In this document: positions 44,926 to 57,600 of the stretch, one piece after another
How positions within the stretch are numbered: the first letter of the stretch is position 1
Layout of the letters: each line of letters opens with the position of its first letter
DNA from: Asterias amurensis
Lineage: Eukaryota; Echinodermata; Asteroidea; Forcipulatida; Asteriidae
DNA length: 64,000 nucleotides
NCBI RefSeq assembly: GCF_032118995.1
Contig: NC_092665.1
Coordinates: forward strand, 16,264,012-16,328,011
Reading direction: 5' to 3'
Notes under the pieces: model-generated
The model's input: the letters and a program-made list of their open reading frames with translations, nothing else
Database searches by the model: none
What the model was told of the DNA's origin: nothing
Translations under genes and position numbers: made by a program

Positions 44926-47372
44926 TAGTGAAATATCTGGCCTGCATTTTGTTGAGGGGGCGGGGGTGGGACTGGAGTTGCTTAGTTGAAATTTATCATT
45001 TGAGTACAGTTTCGTATACTTTGTACTGCATGTTCATGACTTGAGTTCTACGTATATTCTTGGACATAGCAAGTAGGGCAAGACCTCATGTTAAACCCAG
45101 GTGTACATTGTAATGAAGGTTCAACTAGAGTTGATGAGACATAGACCAATCTACACGTAGTAGTGAGCCTTGTAATGAAACACACTAATCAGGTCAAAGG
45201 TGACGTCAAGACTGAAAGATAGACCTGATGTTGTGACACTTTCTGCGACCCCTACACGGAGGTAGACCTGTAATTAATTCCGAGGCCTAGAGGGGCGTTT
45301 GAAAATCTAGTGAAGGCTTAAAATGTCAGACCTAGACCAAGACGGAACTTACAAGTCAATACCTAAGGAGGTGATCAGGCCTTACGCCAACTTTTTTTCT
45401 TGACTTACCCGCCGGACTTGTCAGGTGTCTCGCTCAAATTTAAACTAGCCTGTTAGAGTCTAGTTTATTACAGGTAAGTTGCTAATTTAAACGGTTTGAG
45501 GCAAAGTTGTGGTTAAAAAAATCCCTAGATAAAAAAATACATTATTGCCCCTTATTGCCGTGCAAAGTTTTGTGAATCATGATTTAAACCCTAGATTTCC
45601 CAGATTTCTGCTCTCTCACTCTGGGTCGAATTCCTGGAAGTACCAGGGTTTTTCTTCCTTGCTGCTAAGATGTTTCTTGAGAATTTAATTTGCGGAGAAT
45701 ATTCATCAGGAGGTAAACCACTAGTTCCAAGAAAAGGGGGATCTAGATGTAAACGCCACCCCCCCCCCCCCACCAGTCTCCCATTGACCTTGCCTTCTTG
45801 TAGGGGAAGTGTCGTCATCGTTGGTCATAGTGAAGACATTTTCAGGAAATGCGATGGCAATATTGGGGTCATATCCTGTGACCAAGACGCACGGAGATAT
45901 GATGAGTGAGATGTAGTGGCAGGAAGGGGCACATTAGGCCAACTGCAAATAAAAACTTGTTAAGTGTCCCCGCCTGTTTCCTTTTTAGAGGCCGCCTACC
46001 CCTTTTTTTACGCAAAAAGGGATATATTTTAACCATCTCAGACAAATTGTAAAACAAAATGTAAATAGCCCAGCCGATTGTCATAAAAAAAAATGTGTTG
46101 AGCGCTTATTTTGAAACAAAAGAAGAAGAAAAACGATCCTCCTTCCATTTTCAAAAAGATAACACGCTAAACATGTTTTTGTGGGGTTTTTTTTAGGGGG
46201 GGGGGCCTTAGAAGGCGCAATGCGAGGCAGTGATTGAACCTCTAGATTGCCAGTCAAGGGTAGTTGAGGTTATGCCGCCTACTGCGATTTTTTTCATTTT
46301 AATGGGTAGACTGGAGAGTTTGATTTTAAAACTGAATTCACAATGTCTTATTTTTTAAAGATGCTAGGTCCGTTTTTCCCCCGATTTAGCATCAACAAAG
46401 TCAACTCAATGATGTATCGATTCAAAGTTTAAACTTAGTTGCATAAATTGTCAAATTCTCAACATTATCATGTATATTTTCTTTTAATTGTAGTTTCCTA
46501 ATTGCAAAATGAAAATAGCCTTGCCCTCTCAAAGATGAAATCCCTGGGCCTGCCACTGGCTAGTCACTGAAAGGCAAAGCTTGCGCTTTTATCTACAGTT
46601 CCATGTATTGTGGTTTGGTGTTTAAACTTGTACTTTTCTCTACTTGTTGTACCTCTAATGATTTTGCAAGGTGGCTATAAAAATTAACTGCTTTATGTTC
46701 TGATAATCAACACGGTTCCGACAACATCTCACGATCTAGAGTATGCCAGGGTGAGGGTTAGGGTTAAGGTTAGGAAAATACATTATGGTATGTAGGGGAA
46801 TTGGAACATGGGTTTAAGCTATTGAGTAACAAATACTTTGAGCTAACATACATGTACCCATCCCTCATCGCATTACCTACTCTTGGCTGCGTTTCTAAGT
46901 TGTGTGACGTTACATTAACTGTAAAAGTAGGAAAGTGGAACATTCATTTTAAAACCGAATTGGGTCACCATTCATCACCAGTCAGGCGTGAATGCTTTCA
47001 AGTTGTTTTTCTTTCCCATTGAAAACCCTACCCCACATTGCCCCACGCAACCCACACTCTGATAGTAGTTTACAAGTTTGGGTTTCACGGCTTGTGTAAC
47101 TCGCTAACCAAATTTGTCTAGAGTAAGCCGGCAGTACGATACCCCCTACGTTTAATCAAGCCGGCATCTCGACCCAAAACTGCACCGGTGCTATGTATGG
47201 TGACCTGCATTGCAACAACTAGATCTTATTTTAAATTGTTTAAAGGGTCCGCACAACACTGGTAAGATCATAGGTGTTCACAGATTAGCACATGGCTTAA
47301 AGATGGCATCGTAGAAAACTTCCCATGAAATACCCTGTCTGAAATGCTGGCCTAAAAAAACAAAAACATGGC

Positions 47373-47490
47373 ACACCACAGCAATTGCTGTGGTACCCTG
47401 CTGAGCTGGTGCCCTTTGCAAAGTTCCGATACCAATTTATGGTTTCCTCATAGAAATGCCCCTCACCAGAGGGAAATTGCTGTGTCCCTT
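47373..47490 (-). repeat. Interspersed GGGCACC-type repeat, copy 4 (inverted)
   Basis: GGTGCCCTTTGCAAAG, TTTCCTCATAGAAATGCCCC and ACCAGAGGG match the inverted form of the family. Confidence 0.4.
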
Positions 47491-48635
47491 CAAGATCAAA
47501 GTTCAAGGCCTGGAAAGAAACAGTAAAACGATTAGTTTTGATTTGGCCAGTCCGAGAAACTCTGTTTGAAAACATACAGTGATGGGCTTAAACACTGTAC
47601 AAATGTACACTTGAATGACCGATTAACCTTCATGGGTTTGGTGCATGTCTGAGAAAAGTTGGGATATAAAATACTGGTCTTTGAAATATGGCCATAAGCT
47701 TTAAAAAATCAACAAACATTACACACCTAGACGACAGTTCCATTTCTCATGGAATTGTCATTTGACCTAAAAACAGCTTGAACCAGCTGATGACTGGGCA
47801 ACCCTCCCTTAAAACCAAAATACATGTAGCTGGTCTGTCATCGCTTAGATTCTACAAATCCATATCAAAACATCCGATACCCAAACACTCTGAATCCACT
47901 TGCATCCAGTTAGTAGTCCATCATGTTCGTTTGTAAACATAGTCTCTACCCAGGGTGCTTCTGCATTGTAGCCCTTACTTTTTTAGGAGACCTCCCCCCC
48001 CCTAACTACCTGGCCTGATGTGAAAAGGTCACAAATTCTTGGCATGCTTAGACTGTTTGTGAACCCTTACACCAATTTGTGTTTTAAAGATGCACAAAAA
48101 AGTATCAACTCTTTTCATATAAAGGCAAAGTATTATAAAGTGTTTTTGGAACTGACTGTTGTTTTTATCCTATATAAAACTAACCTGTGTACATCTCATC
48201 AATTTTGAGAATTTGGAGGGTATAATGTTCTGCAGAAACTATGATTTATAAATCTCTTTCTCTAAAACCTCATTCCTAAGAAGGGGACCGTTTCTTAAAA
48301 TGTTACAAACAGCTGGACAGTGTTTCTTAGTTTTGGAGAAACAAAAAGTATGAACCCTCCCTGTAAAATGAATATTCATGAACAAATCTGTCAAGTGTCA
48401 TGCATGATCTTTGTGTATATTTACTGGTACCTGTTGAAATAAGATATTTCCGAACAGGGATTTAAAAAAAAATATCTCTTCCTGTTCTGGAACTATGGAA
48501 TTTTTTTATCATTAAAAATCCAAGCTACGTGTACTTTATCAGAATCTCTGAACATTTTCAACAGCTTGCTTGAAACACATTGTGTGGCATTGCTTTAATG
48601 ACTGACTCATTTGTTGTTAGTGAGCAACTCTCTCT

Positions 48636-49000
48636 TTAAAGGAACACGTTGCCTTGGATCGGTCGAGTTGGTCTTTGAAAAGCGTTTTTAACCGTTTGTT
48701 ATAAAATGCATATGATTAGAAAGATATTTTAAAAGTAGAATATGATCCACACAAGTATCACTCGAAATTGCATGGTTTTCCTTTTTCCTTGTCGACTAAC
48801 ACGGTCGGCCATTTATGGTACGAGTCAAATTTGTTAGTTCATAAAGTAAACGGAAAACCATGCATTTTCGAGGCAAATTTGTGTGGATCATTGTATTCTA
48901 CTTTTAAATCCTCTTTCTAACCATATGCAATTTATAACAAACGGTTACAAACGCTTTTCAAAGACCAACTCGACCGATCCAAGGCACCGTGTTCCTTTAA
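48636..49000 (+). mobile_element. MITE family B copy 2
   Basis: TTAA-AGGAACACGTTGCCTTGG at the left and CCAAGGCACCGTGTTCCT-TTAA at the right; a palindromic interior of about 357 bp. Confidence 0.9.
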
Positions 49001-51303
49001 TGGGCTTTTTATTGTCATAATGTACTTTGATAACCTGCACCCACAGACATGCAAATATCGTGTAATATGCCGTTTCTAAGTTTGTTTATTGTTTTGAGAG
49101 CTCCAAATATGGTCGTACATGTAGCTGGATTGCACTTTACAAAGGTTGTACTATTGAAGGGAAAGTACCTCAAGTTTGGTCAGAATGAAAGAGTGTTTCA
49201 TTTTCTAGGCTCAGTTTTTTTCATATTCCTTACAAATTTCATAGAATGAAAACAGAACTAAAGAAAATGGCAGTCTGCAAAGTTTAAACGCAATGGTACA
49301 CGTTGCAGACAATGCCAAGCTGGTTGCCATCACCACCCAACTGAAACCAACCATGACTTCTCTGTAGGGGTACAACTAGTCTATTTAATTATCATGACCC
49401 ACAAAGATCAAGTTGGGGGTCACCCTACTACGCCTGGGCCTACCGGTAACCTCATTATCGCTTGACCCTCAGTATCGTTTGACCCTGACCATGTCCCATA
49501 GCAGGATATGTTCATGAGGTTCTGTCTTGATTTATGTTCTGCAACCTAGTGAAGGTTAAAATACTATCATTAATGTAAAAACCTGAAACCAAGAAAAAGT
49601 TTTTTCAACACCTAAATGGAAATGCAGGCTTAAATACACTGCTAGCTGAAAATCATTTAAACATGTTTTTGAAAACATACTACAGGTAGGTATATTAAGA
49701 ATACAAAATTAAAACAAATTGCGTACACATGTAGTCTAACCATTTTTCTTTTTTCACAGCTCAATTTTGAGCGGGCCTGTAATTGAGTGTCATAAGAGTT
49801 AGGAGTGAAACTCAATTATTTTGAGGATTAGATCTCTCACAATTGATATCTAGGCCTACTCAATGATAAATGTTGTGTTTTAAAACAAACTTACTAATCA
49901 GCTTCTACAGAATACTCATGGTGCAAACGAAAGTTCCGACAAAGAAACTTGGCCCCTGTTTAAAACCTTCGCGACATCTTTAAACGTGGATGCTAGCATC
50001 ATGTAAATATGTAGCCTACATAACATTTGAAGCCATAATGATATTAAACATGTAAAATGGCAACCATTGCAAAAGCTGCTAAAAACATGTAACATGAAGA
50101 TGCCCTATTTTAGTACACTCCCTGCCAGTTGGAATTTGGCCAGAAGCCCATTTGTTTTCCTCTGAAATATATATTTTTTTTTAGGCTTTATGTTTCAAAA
50201 TTCTTTGTTAAATTCAGATTCTACAATAGGCATACAAATGTTTAATGCATACATGCAGATAAACGGTTGAGAAACATTACTTTACTTTTCCAGGATTCAA
50301 ACTTGTAAATGTAGTGGATCAGTGCATTGAATAATTGAATGAACTCAACTTTTACAACCGTTTTTGTTGACATGTTGATAGGCTTGTTGTTCAACCAACC
50401 TTTTATAGTTGCCAAGGACTCCCATGGTCTACTTATGTGAACCTGGTGAAAGGAAAGTCTGGCCATAGAACCTGAAAACAACGTTACTCATCAAGCCTTC
50501 CAATTCATTTTGTTTTTATTTAAGATTTATTTTTCTGTCACAAGTGTCATCATAAAAATCATTATCAGTTACAGAAAGATTTATGGAGAGATGAAAAACC
50601 ATATTTTATTCATTTAACCTTAATAATGATTGCTCTATGTGTCGATAAGGCGGTGCTTTCCTAGTTAGATTTGAACCATTCTTGTTTGAGGCTAACAATG
50701 TTAGTGTTTAAAAAAGTGAAACCAAACTTTTTAGTCTTTCATATTTTTGGAACGTGAAACTTGGTCGTAAACAGGTTTTAGCATTTCATTGGTTTGGGAT
50801 GAATGGTGTTTTCAAAATGTCCAACTGTTCCATATCTCTCTGTTTATTTTTTTTTTAGGTCAGCAATGATGCGTTACGTTGTAAACACAGGTTTATTTTT
50901 CCTTTATATTACACAATCGTAGTCAAAATAAGCAGGAAAGTAACAATGGCGTTTAGCATCCGGGCCATTATCCTGGCCTTACAATATTCCTTGCATCTGT
51001 TCAGTTGATTTCCTTTTTTTCTTGGAATTTTTTTAAAATTGACAGAAATCCTTTTTCATCCTCTTTGCCTGAATTGAAGGATTCAGAAGGGTTGAGGCTG
51101 TAAGCTCAAATAACAATCACTCATGACCATGATGATCATTGGGTCTGGCATTTTAGTCTTTAATCAAAGTCAAAACAATTTGGTGTGGAGTGAGATATAA
51201 GAGAGGAGGATATCGGAAGATATAAGAAGTCTTGGGTTAACTTAGGCCTAAAGAGCAAGGTTATAATACTAGAATTAAGACACAAGAGGTTTCAAAATAA
51301 CCC

Positions 51304-51520
51304 ATTGCACTCACAGCAAGTGCTGTGATGCCCTGTGTTTTGGGTTTTTTTTTTGCTGTGATGCCCTGTTTTGGGGTTTTTTTTTTTGCTGTGGTGCCCT
51401 GTGCTTTTTTGCTGTGGTGCCCTTTGCAAGGTTTCAACACAAACTGGCATTTTCCTCATTGAATAGAGGTGCCCTTACCAGAGGAAAAGTAGAGTGCCCT
51501 TTCCAGAGCGAAGTTCAATA
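51304..51520 (-). repeat. Interspersed GGGCACC-type repeat, copy 5 (inverted, expanded)
   Basis: TTTGCTGTGRTGCCCTGT-type units occur three times in tandem, followed by TGCCCTTTGCAAGG, TTTTCCTCATTGAATAGAGG and TGCCCTTACCAGAGG. Confidence 0.4.
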
Positions 51521-51665
51521 CCTGTGACAATCTTGTTCTTTTGAAAATCCTGATCGAAATCATAGCTAATTTATGAAAAAAATGTTTGTTGATTGTTGTA
51601 TGGCATGTATGGTTTGCAGTAACACCATGTGTTTATTGTTGTTGTTATTTACAGATTAAATCATC

Positions 51666-54600
51666 ATGGGCACGGACAGTAACAACAGAGCTGGGAGTGG
51701 GGCGGCATACACACGCTTTGCTGAGGAAATGGACATTGACGCTGTAGATCTTAACGTGAAAGGAGCGCCGTCCAAAGTGACTGGTCTTAAACTCTTCTGT
51801 TTAGAACACTGGAAAGTCTTGATTGTTCTTGTGATTTCATTTTGCTGCTTCGGCATCGGCATTATTCTAGGACATTTTTTCGCTGCGAGCGCTACGGTCA
51901 CCAGCCAGAACGGTTATCATAATACCACGGCGTCGACTCCAACGGCGAAACCGACGTCAACTAAGTCTAGTGGAGATTCGGGGATCACAGTGGGACCGCC
52001 GAGTGCTAAACCGTCAACAAACTACATGGCTTTAGTTCATGGACATATTCAAAAGTCGAACTTTCCTACTAATTTAAAGTAAGTGGCTCACTAAAGACCA
52101 TGTGACTCATATTTGCTAATGAGATGTGTGGACGGGACTTCCTAAACTTTATTTTCATCCCAGCTGGAACTTGTCCTGTCACATGCCCTGTGGCTTAACC
52201 AATATAAATGCGTTATAAATAAGTCAAGAACAAAGTAAAAAGTAAAAACAAGTAATTATCAAAAGAAGAAAGAAACAAATCCTTGAATTAAATCGACTGA
52301 TTATGATCAGTCAATCACTAGCTTTGTTCCAAACTTCCCTCCAGACTCACCTACTGTGTAAATCAGAACTGAATAAACATTTCTCTTGTGTCTCGCTAGG
52401 CACGAGCCGGCACATTATAAACGCCAAAGTGAATATTAAAGTGGTTTTGGCAAATTCATATTATTTTGACTTGAACGTTATGTATCACTGGCTAATTCCA
52501 GTTTATTTTTGATGCCACAGAAATTTCACGACCCTGCCCCATCACGCTGGATCGTCAGAAAATACGCGTCAAGTCGACAGAATCTACAGGGATTGGAGGA
52601 GCTATGGATTTGATGTCGCAAAGAAAAGTTATTTAGTGTCGTTATCAAGGCCGAATCCGTGAGTAACTGTAATATTTATTCTTTGTTCAACGCAAAATGA
52701 ACCATGGAGTATCACCCTTTTTTAGGCATCAGAAATATTTGTTTGCTGTGACCTAAAAGTATCATGTTCCTTTCTTGGTTCTAACAAATCTGTAGGTGAG
52801 CTTTGCGGTAGCACCATGTGAAAATCTCTTTTGTGTAGTGTTGGGTCTGAAAAGAACCAGTGGTTGACAAATCAGAACTCCAGTATTTGTTTGAACAAAT
52901 ACCCACTGATGTGCAGGATTTTTTGGTTGTTGGGTTATTATAGTTTTGAACCATAAGTAAATTTTAAAACATAGCACTTCAGTTTAAGCTCAAGGGTTTC
53001 AAGCTATGATTTTGAAAACAGTGCCTACTCTTTTGGTGCTTGGCTGTAAATCAAGGTGTTTGGGGCCAAAGCTGAGGCAAAGCTAAATCTGTGGTGTCAA
53101 TAACAGCTGCACAGTATAGCATGGGCATGGCGTTTAAAGCCCGAATGTTGTGTGGACGTGGGCTTCACTCTCAAAGAAAGTTCAAAATAACTATCGGACG
53201 TTGAAATTGGAATTGTTTTTGTGCTTGTCTTCTCTTTGCCTTGGGTTGAGATTAATGGAGAATCTTTTATGTTGAAGTAACAAAGACAAGATTGAGCTGA
53301 GAACCGAGAATCCCCAGGACTCATGATGTCTGTCTGCTTCTTCTTCACATAAATCAATAAATCAATCAATAGTTTTTATTTAGCATCTTGAGATGAAGTT
53401 CCAAGGCCAACGTTGCCAATAACAAAGTATTCATTAACTGTGTTTCATTACAGTGTTGTGTTGTCTGTTTAATGTTGGTGAACATATTGTTTTTGTCTTT
53501 TTGGTGTCATTTTAATAAAGTAGGGCCTAATTGATTTCATCTTGAACTGGACACCTTTTGTTTCAGTGGTCCCAAAAGAATCTGTCAAAAGTTTGGTGGG
53601 GTCAAGTTGATGACTTGTGTTGACGAGAGTTGCTTTATGCTCCCCCCCCTCCCTGAAAAATGGACCAAACCAAAACTGAAGCCCATCCAGTTGTTAAGGC
53701 CTTGTTGCCCTGAATAAGTTCAAGTTAGGTTTTAAACCTTGTACTTTTTTAATTAAATTTTGACTTTTAAAAAAGTCTGCACAAGCACTTTTGATATATT
53801 TTATTAATGTGGTTTTAAACTTTGATGTCTATTTTTTTTTTATTGCTTTCCAGAGCCAAGCCAAACAAAATCACCATTTTTGACAGTGTTACAGGGGCTG
53901 ATAAAGATGTGTTTACTCCTAATGACACTACTACATCTCAGATGCTTCAGCCCTTTGTAGTTTATGGCACTAACGCATCAATAACAGTAAGTCTCCTGAA
54001 ACGCATCGGAATTTTGAACATGGAGGGTTCTCTAAAACAATATTGGATGTACACAGGCCTGTGAAAGCTCCACTGTTTTTTTTATTGATCAGGCACATTT
54101 TTTAATTCAACTTTGTTTCCATAATTTATTTCTTTTCTCTCCTTAGCATGCCTTATATATCTCTGGGCAACAATAATATATGACTACAATAATGTGAGAT
54201 AGGCCTAGTTACTGGATTAATGACATAATTGCGTGACGCGTGCTCACTTGACGGTACACGATCATTCTTACATCATGTAGTATTTCAGCTCTTTTTTAAA
54301 GGGTCTACTCCCACTCAATTTGGGAAGGTAGTCTTTTGTGCTCTACCAGCCAGGCTCCTATAGTGGACGCTACCCATGCCTACAAGTACATCCTTACAGA
54401 CTGTGCAGGGGGTAACCCTGTGGCATTGTACCCACAGTTGATTGGAGTACTGAGCCCTAATCAGTAAACTGTAGCCCTTGCCTTGAAAAGGCTGTGCGGC
54501 CTGGTGATGTAAGGCAAAATTGTTATAAAAAAATATAAAAAAATTCAATGAAATAAAACAAATAATTAAATGAAACATATAACCATAGCTCGGCCATTAA

Positions 54601-57600
54601 TTTGTTTTATATATCAGCGCCTTGTATCCCATGACAATTTGGGGCTTTATAATTACAGTAAATTTATTTTTTACTATTAATTATTGCAGAATAAACCACT
54701 GTATGTCAACTACGCCACTAGACAGGATTTCAAGATCTTAAGAACACTGACACCGCTGGATTTCAGGGGATCGATTTGTATAGCTAGGCTCGGGAGAATC
54801 TCTCTAGCTCTCATGGTAAGACTTATGAACCTGGACAATTTGGGACACTAGGTGGCAGCATATTCATAATGCACAGTCCTGAAAATAATGGTTTGACATG
54901 GAAAGTTCCTCGAATCATCTGAGTGTCATTCAGTTTCATAAAAACTGCCAGGCCATGAGTCGGTTAAGCACAGATAATCCTAGCTTAGCAGAATTTTGAA
55001 GTGGGTTACAAGGCAAATTTGTTATCGTTTTAAAGGCACTAGACTCAAGTGGTTATTACTCAAAATAATTGTCAGCATAAAAACTTACTTGGTAACGAGG
55101 AATGGAGAGCTGTTGATAGCAAAGTTGTGATACTGGCTGAGAACCAAGTTGATGTTTTTTTTTTTTTTTTTTTTTTTTTCGTTTTTTAAAACACAGGCAT
55201 CAAACAGCAAAGAACAAGGAGGCTGCATCGGGCTTATAGCCTTTCCTGATCCTGAGCAATATAACATGCCTGGAGTTCAATACACACCGGCTAACACCTT
55301 CCCATATACCTGGTGGATGCCGTTACATGGTGTGGTACGAGAATCGGCTCGGTTTGGTCTCGGTGATCCATCATCTCCATTTTTCCCATCTCATGGTAAG
55401 AAGTTGTAATAATAATTATAATAAACCACAATATTTATTAGGCGCTAAAGGGACACGCTGCCTTGGATCGCCAAGTTGGTCTATGAAAGTTAAAAAATGG
55501 TTAAAAAATGTATATGGTTAGAAAGATGTTTTAAAAGTTGAATACATGTAAAATGATCCACACAAATATGTCTCGTAATTGCATGGTTTTCCTTGTACTT
55601 GGTCAAGTTTTTGACTCCATAAGATGGCCGACCGTGTGAGTACGCAAAGTAAAAGGAAAACCTCGCAATTTCTATTTTCTAGGCATACATGTTGTTGTGT
55701 GGATCGTTATAATCTACTTTTAAATCATCTTTCTAACCATATGCGTTTTATAACAAACGGTTTCAGACGCTTTTCATAGACCAACTCGCCCGATCCAAGG
55801 CAATGTGTTCCTTTAATACGGTTATTTCTAAGCGCACATTCAGTATCAGACGGTATCGGTTGTCAAATGCCATAGAGTTGTGCAGTTGTACAAACCTGTT
55901 CATCACACCTCACTCAACCCCATACAACAAGAAGGTGCAAATTTCTCTCCTATTGTCAACCAATAAGTTGTGTCTATTCCAGTCCTAATTGAACTTTGAA
56001 CTCATTCTCTTATCCCCTCCTTTTCACTTCTTTAGACTGGACACCAAGGCAGCCTATCTCTAACCAAATTGAGGAGTTTCCAGTCCAGACCATAAGCTAC
56101 AATGACGCTACCGCTATTATCAGGTACGTGTAGGACAATTTATTCCAGCTGGATTTGCAGGGGTTCTTTTCTCTTAATTCTCTTACATTGCTTGAGACAG
56201 GCGCGCCAGAGTTGCGCCGAACAACTGCAACAGCTATACCTTCCCTTTAAGTAGTTTATTGAACTAATACCCTGCTGTGTACTGTGATCTAATTGTTGAA
56301 TCCATTGTCTCTGTCTGTAGGGCTATGGCTAATCCTCCGGCCTCAAATCCAGACTGGATCGGTAAGCTACAATTAGAAAAATACTATATGGGACCAGGGT
56401 TCCATGATCAGAATCGTAAACTCACTATGGAAGTGAACAATGAGATTAAACTGGTAAACATCACCAATGTCATCGCCACCATCAAGGGAACTGTTGAACC
56501 AGGTAAGTGTGTAGTTTTAAATTTTTTGATTTTGTTCATGCAAGTCACCAGACACGAGGCCTGAAGGCCACTTACTTTAAGGTGTTGGCTGCATTTTTTC
56601 TTTTTTCTGGGGCCGTTGCCACCTACTCCTTAACGAAGCTGTCATGCTTAAGAACACAAGTGTCCTTAAAAAAGTATGACCAGGACTGGAACCCACACTC
56701 TGCTGACCAAACACCAGAGCTTAAATCTTGTACTCTGAACCGGTTAAACTGTAGGGTTTTGTATGGTGAAGCAGCTGCGCTCAATTAACAATAATTATCA
56801 GTGATTTAATATGTTTTTATTGATTTTCCAGATCGCTATGTCATCATTGGTAATCATCGAGATTCATTGGCTCATGGAGTGGTGGATCCAGGATCAGGAA
56901 CCGTCTGTCTCCTGGAGGTCGCTAGAGTTCTGTCAGAGTTGATGGGAGAAGGTAAGTTTAGTAACCCTTAACACTAACCATGACACGTTACTTCAGAGGA
57001 AGCTGTTTCCCACTAACGTTTTATACTATCAACAGCTCTCCTTTGCTTGTAACCAAGGAAGTTTTTATGCTAGTAAATATTTTGAGTAATTACCAAATGT
57101 GTCAAGTGCCTTTAAAGTAGTACACTCTGACCTGAAAACTTTGGAAATGTTGGGCGGTCTTTTAAATGTTATTATTGGTAGCATGGTTGGCGTGTGCGTA
57201 AAGCGCTCGCCTCTCACCAAGGTGACCCGGGTTCGATTCCCAGACGGTGAGTTGAGTTGTGTGTTGGTTCTCTGCTGTGCCACAAGGGTTTTTCCAGAAC
57301 ATCCGGTTTTCCTCCCTCGGGAAAAATCAAACACTTGCGATATTGGCTGTGCTCCGTGGTCATAATGGGTTGATGTGGCTGGCAGCCAAAGGCGCCCTTG
57401 CATGCCTGCTTCTCGATCACGCTGTAGCCGCGTCCTTCGCAATTCAGCTCTTAGCTGCGAGTAAGGATAATTAGCCCCCCAAACTATTATTAAATTTTGC
57501 TCTTTGGTTGTTTTTTCTTGGTAGGATGGAAACCAAGACGAAGCATCATCTTAGCCAGCTGGGATGCAGGAGAAGACGGTTCCATCGGCTCCACAGAATG

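Larger units (their letters stand above)
40417..51665. other. Long region without recognised coding sequence
   Basis: It separates divergent YEATS4 and the M28B-family gene. It holds SINEs, a family B MITE (48636-49000), GGGCACC-type repeats, a (GGGGTA)n run near 42855 and A/T-rich DNA. Much of it is probably the first intron of the gene at 51666, whose coding start follows an acceptor (TATTTACAG) at about 51654. I see no protein-like frame in it. Confidence 0.5.

Noticed and set aside
46750-46775. TTAGGG telomere-like repeats
   Set aside because: Only about two units, imperfect; not a telomere or a meaningful interstitial tract.
40417-51665. Hidden protein-coding gene in the 11-kb gap
   Set aside because: Open frames here are short and fall in SINE or repeat sequence; none has a recognisable domain or matching splice partners.
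57174-57260. Possible functional tRNA gene
   Set aside because: Good A and B boxes but no full cloverleaf, followed by a long SINE tail.
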